Positions 1 to 7,003 of a DNA stretch of 38,056 nucleotides are shown piece after piece (the stretch's first letter is position 1; each line of letters begins with the position of its first letter). The DNA is from an uncultured Bacilli bacterium (GTDB taxonomy: Bacteria > Bacillota_I > Bacilli_A > RF39 > UBA660). The notes below the pieces were generated by a model. The model was given only the letters and a program-made list of their open reading frames with translations, had not been told where the DNA came from and made no database searches. Position numbers and translations under genes: made by a program. The stretch spans positions 1 through 38,056 of the forward strand of contig CARMXJ010000010.1 in the NCBI GenBank assembly GCA_949025205.1, written 5' to 3'.

Positions 1-487
1 GAGAATGATAAATTGATTTATTATTTAAAACTAAATTTTTAAAATCATTATTTAAAATGTTTAACTCCAGTTGTGAATATTGTAAACCAATTCTATCACC
101 ACTCCATTTTTTTCTGTATTCATTATTTGCTTCTATTGCTTTATAATAATATTTAACATGTCTACAATTTTTTTTGGTGCTACAACCATTGCAGACATGT
201 GGAGAGGAGATTAGCTTTTCGCATAAGTTAATCTCTATGTTTTTACAAGTTTTATAACATTCAAAATTTTTTATAGGACAAGTACTGTATTTTAGACATG
301 GACTAACAATGGAAGACGAAAATGATAAAACTATTTGTTTATGTTTTTGAATTTCTCTACCAATATTACTTCTGTCACGTTGTAATTCATTTGCAATTTG
401 AGTAATATTTTTTCCTTCGTTTAACATGTTTTCAACAATAGCTCTTGTTTCGATTGTAAAATGAGTATTTGCTAATTTCTTTTTCAA
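1..487 (-). CDS. IS30-family transposase, 5' part, truncated by window edge
   Basis: The reverse strand is open from position 544 to the left edge. The N-terminal part reads as a helix-turn-helix (TIETRAIVENMLNEGKNITQ, then IANELQRDRSNIGREIQKH), typical of IS30-family transposases. A cysteine-rich stretch follows (CLKYSTCP, CYKTCK, CNGCSTKKNC) and then a K-YYY-A---Y pattern, also usual in the Firmicute IS30 branch. The DDE catalytic part lies beyond the edge. I chose the TTG at 487-485 because AAAGGAGG lies 8 bases upstream; an ATG at 544 is in frame but GAGGTG touches it directly, which is poor spacing. The family is well supported. Whether the element is intact cannot be seen here. Confidence 0.85.
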   Translation of the reverse strand, partial: MKKKLANTHFTIETRAIVENMLNEGKNITQIANELQRDRSNIGREIQKHKQIVLSFSSSIVSPCLKYSTCPIKNFECYKTCKNIEINLCEKLISSPHVCNGCSTKKNCRHVKYYYKAIEANNEYRKKWSGDRIGLQYSQLELNILNNDFKNLVLNNKSIYHS

Positions 488-571
488 TTCTTCTGCCTCC
501 TTTACTAATAACAAATATTCATCGTTTATTAGTTCATAAGACATCACCTCAAGGTGTTAGTATACATACAG

Positions 572-704
572 TTTTGGAAAACTAAATGCACTTTTTTTCA
601 ATATATAACTAAAATGATATCTTGATATTTATTGGAAAACTAAATGCACACCCTTTTTGGAATACTAAAAACACACCTTTATTAAAAGTGTGCATTTACT
701 TTTC
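572..704. repeat. Iterated IS30 end motif (three direct copies, one inverted)
   Basis: TTGGAAAACTAAATGCAC occurs at 574-591 and 632-649. A variant, TTGGAATACTAAAAACAC, is at 657-674, and an inverted relative, GTGCATTTACTTTTC, is at 690-704. All lie just upstream of the IS30-type transposase start. This is the expected place for the element's terminal repeat and subterminal transposase sites. The outer boundary is probably near 704, but the other end is outside the window. Confidence 0.6.
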
Positions 705-751
705 TAATTCAGACAATGCTTTTTTGTATGCAAAAAACTAGCCAAATGGTA

Positions 752-767
752 TATAATGTAGTATAAT
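752..767 (+). promoter_or_regulatory. Tandem -10 boxes upstream of membrane operon
   Basis: Two TATAAT hexamers (752-757 and 762-767) lie about 30-45 bases upstream of the ATG at 796. No good -35 is visible at 17 bases from either. They are the best candidates for the promoter of the three-gene operon 796-4173. Confidence 0.5.
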
Positions 768-795
768 TATGAATACCTAATAGAAGAGGTGAAAA

Positions 796-1284
796 ATGAA
801 GAAAATGAAAAAACTTTGGATGGAAAATAGAGTTTTATTTGTTCTATTTACTATCATTATTATTTGTGCATGTATTATTTTAGGTGTTATGCTTAATTAT
901 TTTTTTGGAGCTACTAAATCGAATTATGGCGACCGTTTAAATGGTATTGAAAACGTAGAAGTGACTGATGAGATAAAGAATAATTTTTTATCTGCTATGA
1001 AAAGCGATGAGACGATTCTTGATGCTACTATTTATACTAAAGGGAAGATTGTTTATATAGCATTTACATTTAATATAGGAGTGAGTTTAGTAGAAGCACA
1101 AAGTAAAGCTTTAGCTTCTTTACAAGCTTTTGAACAAGATTACTTAGATTTTTATGATTTTCATTTTACACTAAAAGAAGAAGCAAGCGAATCTAACGAA
1201 GGATTTTTGATTATGGGTTCTAAAAATGTAAATGGAAGTGGACTTGTTTGGAATAACAATACAGAAGTTCCGAAAGAAGAGTGA
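796..1284 (+). CDS. Membrane-anchored protein of unknown function
   Basis: A 162-residue protein with a short basic N-terminus and one hydrophobic segment at about residues 13-37 (VLFVLFTIIIICACIILGVM), then a soluble domain that should lie outside the membrane. The soluble part has an alternating strand/helix look (IVYIAFTFNIG, then a helix rich in Ala/Leu) and an acidic C-terminus. I do not recognise the family. RBS AGAGGTG precedes the ATG. The gene is 13 bases upstream of the GGDEF-type sensor gene and very likely cotranscribed with it and the YihY gene, so it may be an accessory of that receptor; this is inference from position only. Confidence 0.75.
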   Translation: MKKMKKLWMENRVLFVLFTIIIICACIILGVMLNYFFGATKSNYGDRLNGIENVEVTDEIKNNFLSAMKSDETILDATIYTKGKIVYIAFTFNIGVSLVEAQSKALASLQAFEQDYLDFYDFHFTLKEEASESNEGFLIMGSKNVNGSGLVWNNNTEVPKEE

Positions 1285-1297
1285 GTAGTGATTCTTT

Positions 1298-3328
1298 ATG
1301 AAAAAAAATAAAAAATTAGTTATAATAAGTAGCATTTTTGCTAGTATTGCTGCTATTTTACTTGTAGTATTCCTAGTGATGTATTTTACGAATCCAAATC
1401 GACTTACTGCTTCTGAAAAAAGGTTTTTGGCAGAAAATTCTTCTATCGTTCAAAATATAGCGGTATTAAATAATGCGAGTGTGTTTGGAAATAATGGTAC
1501 TGGCGTATTCTTTGATTTTTTAGAAGATTTTTCAAAAAAGTATGGTTTGCAAACGAATCCTGTGACCTTTAATTTAGGAGAAAGTCGTAGTGGAATTTCT
1601 TTTACTCTTGGTAATACAATTGGAGAAAATGAATTTTTATTTTATGAAGGGCATTATGTTTTAGTAAGTAAACAAGTGGAATACTTTAGTAGTGCCAGTC
1701 ATTTAACGAATCAAAAAATTGGGCTTTTAAGTGATGATGTTTCTTATGTTTCTAGTTATTTAGATACTAAAAATTTATCTTTTAATTCTTACAGTACAAA
1801 AGAAGACTTACTTGCTGCTTTTAAAGAGCAAAAGGATATTCAATATATGATAGTTCCTATGTATTTGTATATGGAAGATATTTTAGCTAATGATTTTGTT
1901 ATTGCATGTCATTTTAGGGATATTCCTTACTATTATAAAGTAAATATGGAAATCAATAATTCTTTAGGTTCTATTCTAAAAAAATATTTTAACGAATGGA
2001 AGACAGAAGCTTTATATGATTCTTATAAAGAACATTTATTTGATTTGTTTGTAAAATCACTAAATATATCTTTAACCGAAATTGATGCTATGCGTAGTAT
2101 TTCCTATAATTATGGCTTTGTAGATAATAGTCCTTATGAAATACTTACAGGTGGAAATTATGGTGGCATTATTGCGCAATATTTAAAAGAATTTACAGAT
2201 TTTTCTGAAACTGAAATTCATTTTACTCGTTATAAAAATGTGAATAAATTTGTGAATGCTATTCAAAATAATAAAGTTGATATGTATTTTTCTTATTATG
2301 ATTTAAATAATGATTTTTTAAGTATTCCATCTGGTTTAAGTATTGATTATAGTATTGTTGCAGAAAAAGAAGATGATTTAGTTATTCATTCCTTAAAATC
2401 TTTAAACAGTAGAACTGTATATGTTGAAGAAAATTCATTATTGTATACATATTTGAAAAATAATTCGAAAGCAATTTTAAAAACGTATAAAACAATCAAA
2501 GAATTGAAAAAAATTACTAAAAAGGGAGAAATTGTAGTTATTGATAGTCATGTATATTCTACAAATCCAGATGGAGCTTTTAATGGATATAATGTACGTT
2601 TTAAAGATAGTGTAGATACAGATTATACATTTAAATTAAAAGTGAACGAGTCATTTACAAAATTATTTACAAAATTTGTAAATACAAAAGACCCTTATGA
2701 AACTACTTTTAAAGGATTATACAATTATGATTTGACTTTTAAAACTGGTACGATTACTGGTGCTATTGCTAAATACTTTATGTACATATTGGTTGTTGTT
2801 GTTTTGGTTTTCTTATACGTATATCGTTTAACAAAAAAGGTTAAAGTTTCTAAAAAAATTAAAAAAGAGGATAAGTTAAAGTATATTGACCAACTAACTT
2901 CTCTAAAAAATAGAAATTATTTTTCTGAAAATTTAGATAATTGGAGTCAAAATACAATTTATCCACAAACAGTTGTAGTAATTGATTTAAACAATTTACA
3001 ATATATTAACGATACTATGGGTTATGAAAAGGGCGATGAGCAAATTAAAGCAGCCGCTAATATACTAGTTAAAAATCAACTGGATAATAGTGATATTATT
3101 AGAACAGATGGAAATGAATTTGTTGTGTATTTAATTGGTTATCAAACGAAACAAATTACAAGTTATATTCATAAGCTGAATAAGGAATTTAAAAGGCTTC
3201 CGTATGAACAAGGAGCTGCCATTGGTTATAGTATGATTGAAGATAATCTTAAAACAATTGAAGATGCTATGAATGAAGCTGTAGAAGAGGTAAAAAAACA
3301 AAAAGGGAATAAAAAAGAGGGAATTTAA
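1298..3328 (+). CDS. Membrane sensor: tandem solute-binding-like domains plus degenerate GGDEF domain
   Basis: A 676-residue protein. Hydrophobic segment at residues 7-30, an extracellular region of about 450 residues resembling two type-3 solute-binding modules (roughly 50-240 and 260-480), a second membrane helix at 488-510, and a cytoplasmic GGDEF-type domain from about 528 to 665. The GGDEF fold is clear from DQLTSLKNRN (531-540), VVIDLNNLQYINDTMGYEKG and the following helix. The signature itself reads DGNEF (604-608) instead of GGDEF/GGEEF: the first Gly is Asp and the first acidic residue is Asn. Active diguanylate cyclases need that acidic residue, so this copy is probably catalytically weak or dead and may bind nucleotide or act as a regulator. 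No EAL or PilZ protein is in the window. Start is an ATG 13 bases after the preceding gene. Confidence 0.85.
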   Translation: MKKNKKLVIISSIFASIAAILLVVFLVMYFTNPNRLTASEKRFLAENSSIVQNIAVLNNASVFGNNGTGVFFDFLEDFSKKYGLQTNPVTFNLGESRSGISFTLGNTIGENEFLFYEGHYVLVSKQVEYFSSASHLTNQKIGLLSDDVSYVSSYLDTKNLSFNSYSTKEDLLAAFKEQKDIQYMIVPMYLYMEDILANDFVIACHFRDIPYYYKVNMEINNSLGSILKKYFNEWKTEALYDSYKEHLFDLFVKSLNISLTEIDAMRSISYNYGFVDNSPYEILTGGNYGGIIAQYLKEFTDFSETEIHFTRYKNVNKFVNAIQNNKVDMYFSYYDLNNDFLSIPSGLSIDYSIVAEKEDDLVIHSLKSLNSRTVYVEENSLLYTYLKNNSKAILKTYKTIKELKKITKKGEIVVIDSHVYSTNPDGAFNGYNVRFKDSVDTDYTFKLKVNESFTKLFTKFVNTKDPYETTFKGLYNYDLTFKTGTITGAIAKYFMYILVVVVLVFLYVYRLTKKVKVSKKIKKEDKLKYIDQLTSLKNRNYFSENLDNWSQNTIYPQTVVVIDLNNLQYINDTMGYEKGDEQIKAAANILVKNQLDNSDIIRTDGNEFVVYLIGYQTKQITSYIHKLNKEFKRLPYEQGAAIGYSMIEDNLKTIEDAMNEAVEEVKKQKGNKKEGI

Positions 3329-4173
3329 TGATTGCAAGGTTTAAGGAGTTCATTAAGAAGGTGTTTACTGTTATTTCTAGACCTGAGATGACTGTGCTTC
3401 CTGGGCAATTAGCCTTCTTTTTTGTTTTGTCTGTGGTACCGATTGTTACTCTCATTACCTATGGAGCTTCTTTTTTGCATGTTCCTCTTGATTTTATTAG
3501 TAATTTTATCGGAAAAGCGTTTGGTTCTGATGTTGCAAATTTAATTGCTCCGATGATATCTATTTCTAATATTGACTTTCGTTTTTTCTTTACTTTAATT
3601 GTTGGTTTTTATATTGCCAGTAATGGAGCTACTTCTATTATTGTTTCTTCCAATGCCATTTATGGAATACCTGATACATCTTTTCTGGAGAGAAGAATAA
3701 AAGCTATTGTGATGACAGTTTTAATTGTTATTTTGTTTTTGTTTATTTTAATTGTTCCGGTTTTTGGGAAAAATATTATTCATATGATACAGTTCGTAGA
3801 TATGAATGCACAGATAACAAAAACGATTGTGTTTACTTTCAATTTACTTAAGGGTCCTATTACATGGTTTATTATCTTTTGCTTTATAAAGATTATATAT
3901 ACAATGGCACCCGATAGAAAACTGGAAAGTGCTAATGTAAATTATGGAGCTATTTTTACTACGATTATGTGGATAATTGTTACAGCTATTTATTCTTATT
4001 ATATTAATAACTTTGCTAACTATGCTGTATTTTATGGCGGACTTGCTAACATTGTCATGTTAATGCTTTGGGTTTATTTTTTAGCGTATGTGTTTGTAAT
4101 AGGAATGGCTCTAAATTTTAAAGAAGAAGAAATTAAACTGGAAAAAACAGGAGTTATAAACGTTGTAAAGTAG
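3328..4173 (+). CDS. YihY/BrkB-family membrane protein
   Basis: A 281-residue polytopic membrane protein. The PGQLAFFFVLSVVPIVTLI segment near residues 25-43 and the later NYGAIFTTIMWIIVTAIYSYYI and VMLMLWVYFLAYVFVIGMALN helices are the characteristic pattern of the YihY/virulence factor BrkB family, with about six membrane segments. Family function is not settled; older claims that it is RNase BN are wrong. The ATG overlaps the stop of the preceding GGDEF-type gene by one base (TAATG), indicating translational coupling and an operon. A terminator follows about 100 bases downstream. Confidence 0.9.
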   Translation: MIARFKEFIKKVFTVISRPEMTVLPGQLAFFFVLSVVPIVTLITYGASFLHVPLDFISNFIGKAFGSDVANLIAPMISISNIDFRFFFTLIVGFYIASNGATSIIVSSNAIYGIPDTSFLERRIKAIVMTVLIVILFLFILIVPVFGKNIIHMIQFVDMNAQITKTIVFTFNLLKGPITWFIIFCFIKIIYTMAPDRKLESANVNYGAIFTTIMWIIVTAIYSYYINNFANYAVFYGGLANIVMLMLWVYFLAYVFVIGMALNFKEEEIKLEKTGVINVVK

Positions 4174-4276
4174 CTTATATTAATTAATGTGTACAGCAAG
4201 CATTATATATGTGCACAATATATTTTCAATATTAAATTAATATTTTATGTATTAACGATATTGGAATATAATGCTT

Positions 4277-4305
4277 AAGGGAACGATTTGTGTTCCTTTT
4301 TATTT
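4277..4305 (+). terminator. Rho-independent terminator of the 796-4173 operon
   Basis: AAGGGAAC (4277-4284) pairs with GTTCCTT (4292-4298), allowing one G-T pair, around a 7-base loop, and a T-rich run follows. Confidence 0.8.
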
Positions 4306-4406
4306 TGGGAAAATTAATTTTTGTGAAGCTTGATAGTTTCGAGGATAAATTGTGTTAGAAATATTTGTTTATTATAGAACTGTTTTTTAGCTTAATTTTA
4401 TTTTTA

Positions 4407-4436
4407 TTGACATAAATTGATTATAAAGTGTATTAT
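4407..4436 (+). promoter_or_regulatory. Promoter of small exported peptide
   Basis: TTGACA at 4407-4412, then an 18-base spacer and TATTAT at 4431-4436. A GTG at 4428 that would extend the downstream reading frame lies inside this promoter, so that longer start is unlikely. Confidence 0.65.
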
Positions 4437-4472
4437 AAATATGCATTTTACAAATACAAGGAAGCTTTAAAA

Positions 4473-4703
4473 TTGAAAATAAAAAATGTGAGAACTGCTA
4501 AAAATGTGATTGCTTGTTTTGTAAGTATAAATTTGTTAATAGCTCAAATGGCTATTCCACCATTTAAGAGAGAAGAAGAATATACACTAAATAATTATGA
4601 AGATAGTATGGAACTAAATAGAACTAGAAGATTAACCAGGAAAAATAATATGGGAAAACATGATTCTATTTATCATAGAAATGCCAGAAATTCCTTAAGA
4701 TAA
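4473..4703 (+). CDS. Small basic exported or membrane peptide, unknown function
   Basis: The frame is open from a GTG at 4428, but that codon sits in the -10 region. The TTG at 4473 has AAGGAAG 8 bases upstream and gives a 76-residue product. It has a basic N-terminus, one hydrophobic stretch (NVIACFVSINLLIAQMAIPP, about residues 11-30) and a hydrophilic tail rich in Arg, Asn and Lys. That resembles a signal peptide or anchor followed by a short basic mature part. I do not recognise it. It is monocistronic: its own promoter upstream and a terminator at 4725-4751. It could be a secreted peptide, a small anchored protein or, less likely, a chance frame. Confidence 0.55.
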   Translation: MKIKNVRTAKNVIACFVSINLLIAQMAIPPFKREEEYTLNNYEDSMELNRTRRLTRKNNMGKHDSIYHRNARNSLR

Positions 4704-4724
4704 CCTAATTATTATCCGAAAAAT

Positions 4725-4751
4725 AAAGATTTTTAGAAAAAAGTCTTTTTT
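4725..4751 (+). terminator. Terminator after the small peptide gene
   Basis: GATTTTT (4728-4734) pairs with AAAAAGTC (4738-4745) with one G-T pair, followed by seven T residues. Confidence 0.75.
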
Positions 4752-4753
4752 TG

Positions 4754-4762
4754 TGCTATAAT
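4754..4762 (+). promoter_or_regulatory. Extended -10 promoter of rlmB-sigH
   Basis: TGTGC followed by TATAAT (4757-4762), that is, an extended -10 (TGC-TATAAT). It lies immediately after the preceding terminator and 25 bases before the rlmB ATG. No convincing -35 is seen. Confidence 0.7.
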
Positions 4763-4787
4763 ACAAGGCGATTAGGAGGGGATTTTT

Positions 4788-5462
4788 ATGCTAGTATATG
4801 GTAAAAATGTTTTAAAAGATGTTGAGCCTAAAAAAATTCGAAGGGTTTATTTAAGTGAAAATTTTCATGATAAAGAGATTATGCATTATTTATCTGAAAA
4901 TCACATTCATTATTTTTTTCGTCCTAAAAATCAATTAGATAAAATGGTAGATAGAAATCACCAAGGAATTGTAATTGATATGGATTCTTATGAATATGCT
5001 TCTTTTGAAGATATTTTAGAGGAAGATTTTATTGTAGCTCTAGACCATTTAGAGGATGTGCATAACTTTGGAGCTATTATTAGGACTTGCGAAGCGGCTG
5101 GAATAAAATCTATTCTTGTTCCTAAGGATAGAAGTGTGCGGGTAAATGATATTGTGATGAAAACAAGTGTGGGAGCAATAGACAGAGTAAAAATTGTTTT
5201 AGTAAATAATTTGTGTGAAGCTTTACGTAAATTACAAAAAGAAAACTATTTTGTTTATGCCGCTTTTATGGATGGCGAAGATTACCAAAGAATAGATTAT
5301 GCTAATAAAAAAGTTTTGGTTATTGGAAACGAAGGAAAAGGAATTAGTAATGTAGTAGAAGCTATTACAGATGTACGCGTAGGCATTCCGATGCAAGGGA
5401 AAGTGAATAGTTTAAATGCGAGTGTTGCTGCTGGTATTTTAATCTTTCAAATGAATAGGTGA
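4788..5462 (+). CDS. rlmB: 23S rRNA 2'-O-ribose methyltransferase, TrmH/SpoU family (RlmB-type)
   Basis: A 224-residue SPOUT methyltransferase that should methylate a ribose 2'-OH on 23S rRNA using S-adenosylmethionine. The three knot motifs are visible: NFGAIIRTCEAAG (about residue 92 onward), VLVIGNEGKGIS (about 178 onward) and IPMQGKVNSLNASVAAGI (about 200 onward). A short N-terminal substrate-binding domain (residues 1-70) precedes them, as in RlmB. Start ATG has RBS AGGAGGGG. Position directly upstream of sigH matches the Firmicute cysS-mrnC-rlmB-rae1-sigH order, although no rae1/yacP gene is present between them. Exact target nucleotide is inferred from the family. Confidence 0.9.
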   Translation: MLVYGKNVLKDVEPKKIRRVYLSENFHDKEIMHYLSENHIHYFFRPKNQLDKMVDRNHQGIVIDMDSYEYASFEDILEEDFIVALDHLEDVHNFGAIIRTCEAAGIKSILVPKDRSVRVNDIVMKTSVGAIDRVKIVLVNNLCEALRKLQKENYFVYAAFMDGEDYQRIDYANKKVLVIGNEGKGISNVVEAITDVRVGIPMQGKVNSLNASVAAGILIFQMNR

Positions 5463-5466
5463 ATTT

Positions 5467-6090
5467 ATGAATTACGAGGATTATTCTGATAGTGAACTTT
5501 ATTCTTTAATTTGTGAATCGAATGAAGATGCCAAAGATGTTTTGTTTATGAAATACAAATACATTATTGATATTGTAATTAAAAAATATGCTTTCTCAGC
5601 AATGAAATTTGGTTTTGAATATAAAGATTTGTACCAAGAAGCATTGGTTGGGTTTACAGATGCTATTAATTCTTACCAAGAAGATAAAAATACGAGTATT
5701 GCTACTTTTATTACTTTGTGTGTAGAAAGAAGATTACAAAATGCTATTAAAAAAGCAGGAAGAATAAAAAATAAGATTCTTTTAGAGAGTTTATCCTTAG
5801 ACCATGTATATGAACAGTATGAAATTCCTTTAAAAGAAGTGATTAGTGATAATAGTAGTCATGACCCTTTGGTTAATATTACCAAAGATGAAGAGTTTGA
5901 TGAGTTGCTTTCTTTTATTGAGAAATCTTTGTCTACTAGTGAATATGAAGTGTATAAGTTGCTTATTTCGGGTTTGTCTTATCATGAGATTGCTAAGATT
6001 TTAGGAAAACAACCAAAACAAATTGATAATGCGATACAGAGAATTAAAAATAAAATTAAAGATATTTTAAAGATGCGGGAAAGTAATTGA
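5467..6090 (+). CDS. sigH: RNA polymerase sigma factor, SigH type
   Basis: A 207-residue sigma-70-family factor. Region 2 shows FEYKDLYQEALVGFTDAINS and then ATFITLCVERRLQNAIKKA (about residues 53-100); region 4 has a C-terminal helix-turn-helix, SGLSYHEIAKILGKQPKQID (about 168-187). It starts 4 bases after the rlmB stop and lies two genes upstream of nusG, the usual SigH locus. In sporulating relatives SigH drives early sporulation and competence genes; nothing in the window shows sporulation, so a competence-like or stationary role is only inferred. Size is close to the usual 210-220 residues. Confidence 0.88.
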   Translation: MNYEDYSDSELYSLICESNEDAKDVLFMKYKYIIDIVIKKYAFSAMKFGFEYKDLYQEALVGFTDAINSYQEDKNTSIATFITLCVERRLQNAIKKAGRIKNKILLESLSLDHVYEQYEIPLKEVISDNSSHDPLVNITKDEEFDELLSFIEKSLSTSEYEVYKLLISGLSYHEIAKILGKQPKQIDNAIQRIKNKIKDILKMRESN

Positions 6091-6126
6091 TTTTTAAAGA
6101 ATTTTGTGTTAGATTATAAGTAATCA

Positions 6127-6149
6127 AGCACGAGAGTGTTTTTTATTTT
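6127..6149 (+). terminator. Weak terminator between sigH and secE
   Basis: AGCAC (6127-6131), a GAGA tetraloop, GTGTT (6136-6140), then a T run. The stem is only five pairs with one G-T, so it may be leaky. Confidence 0.5.
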
Positions 6150-6169
6150 GAAAAAAAGAGGAGTTTTTC

Positions 6170-6385
6170 ATGAAAAAGAAAAAGGTTATAAAAAAGAATA
6201 AAGAAAAAAAACAAAAGACTGGTTTCTTGAAAGGAATCCGATTAGAATTAAAAAAGGTTACATGGCCTGCTAAAAAGGATGTTCTTAAATATTCTGTTGC
6301 TACACTTGTTTTTTGTATCGTTGTTGTAATATTCTTTCAAGTTCTTAATTTGGGATTGTCTGTTGTTAAAGGAGTGTTTAACTAA
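6170..6385 (+). CDS. secE: Preprotein translocase subunit SecE
   Basis: A 71-residue, single-pass subunit of the SecYEG channel. It has a lysine-rich N-terminus, the diagnostic amphipathic helix and turn GIRLELKKVTWPAKKDVLKY (about residues 23-42) and one C-terminal membrane helix (SVATLVFCIVVVIFFQVLNL). RBS GAGGAG. The stop codon overlaps the nusG start by one base, the normal secE-nusG coupling. The rpmG (L33) gene often found just upstream is absent from the sigH-secE gap. Confidence 0.95.
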   Translation: MKKKKVIKKNKEKKQKTGFLKGIRLELKKVTWPAKKDVLKYSVATLVFCIVVVIFFQVLNLGLSVVKGVFN

Positions 6386-6918
6386 TGGAAAAATTGTGGT
6401 ATGTTGTTACAACTTATGTTGGACATGAAAATAAAGTAAAAGAAAAGCTAGAGGCTAGAACGGAATCTATGTCGATGCAAGATAATATTTTTCGCGTTAT
6501 TATTCCTGAAACTACAGAAGTTGAAATTAAAGATGGTGTAAAAAAAGAAAAAACTAAGAAAACATTTCCGGGGTATGTATTTGTAGAAATGGTTATGAGC
6601 GATGAAGCATGGTATGCTGTACGTAATACTCCGGGAGTTACGGGATTTATCGGTTCTTCTGGTAAGGGTGCTAAACCAACTCCTTTGCTTCCTCAAGAAA
6701 TTGACCGTATTTTAGTTAATATGGGAATGTCAAGAGTGGATATTGAAGCGGAATTAAAAGTAGGAGACAAAGTCAATGTTATCGATGGACCATTTAAAGG
6801 TATGATGGGTACTATCGATACTATCGATGTTGAGAATAACCGCTTGAATGTGTTGATTGATTTATTTGGACAAGAAACTCCAGTAGAAGTAGAGTTATTC
6901 CAAGTTAGTAAAGCTTAA
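6385..6918 (+). CDS. nusG: Transcription elongation/antitermination factor NusG
   Basis: A 177-residue protein with the NGN domain at the N-terminus (KLWYVVTTYVGHENKVKEKL, then FPGYVFVEMVM and VRNTPGVTGFIGS) and a C-terminal KOW domain (VGDKVNVIDGPFKGMMGTID, about residues 127-146). It binds RNA polymerase and modulates pausing and elongation. Translationally coupled to secE. A terminator directly after the stop ends the transcript, so rplK is transcribed separately. Confidence 0.96.
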   Translation: MEKLWYVVTTYVGHENKVKEKLEARTESMSMQDNIFRVIIPETTEVEIKDGVKKEKTKKTFPGYVFVEMVMSDEAWYAVRNTPGVTGFIGSSGKGAKPTPLLPQEIDRILVNMGMSRVDIEAELKVGDKVNVIDGPFKGMMGTIDTIDVENNRLNVLIDLFGQETPVEVELFQVSKA

Positions 6919-6944
6919 GTACTCTTTATTAGGGTATTTTTTTC
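6918..6944 (+). terminator. Terminator of secE-nusG
   Basis: TACTC (6920-6924) pairs with GGGTA (6932-6936) with one G-T pair, followed by a run of T residues. The hairpin begins at the nusG stop. Confidence 0.8.
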
Positions 6945-6973
6945 TTGTTTTTCTTTTCATTCTAAATTATAAT
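6945..6973 (+). promoter_or_regulatory. Promoter of the 609-residue protein gene
   Basis: TTGTTT (6945-6950), 17-base spacer, TATAAT (6968-6973). It directly follows the nusG terminator. Confidence 0.6.
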
Positions 6974-7003
6974 AACTAGAAATGCTTAAGGGGGAGTTGT
7001 GGT

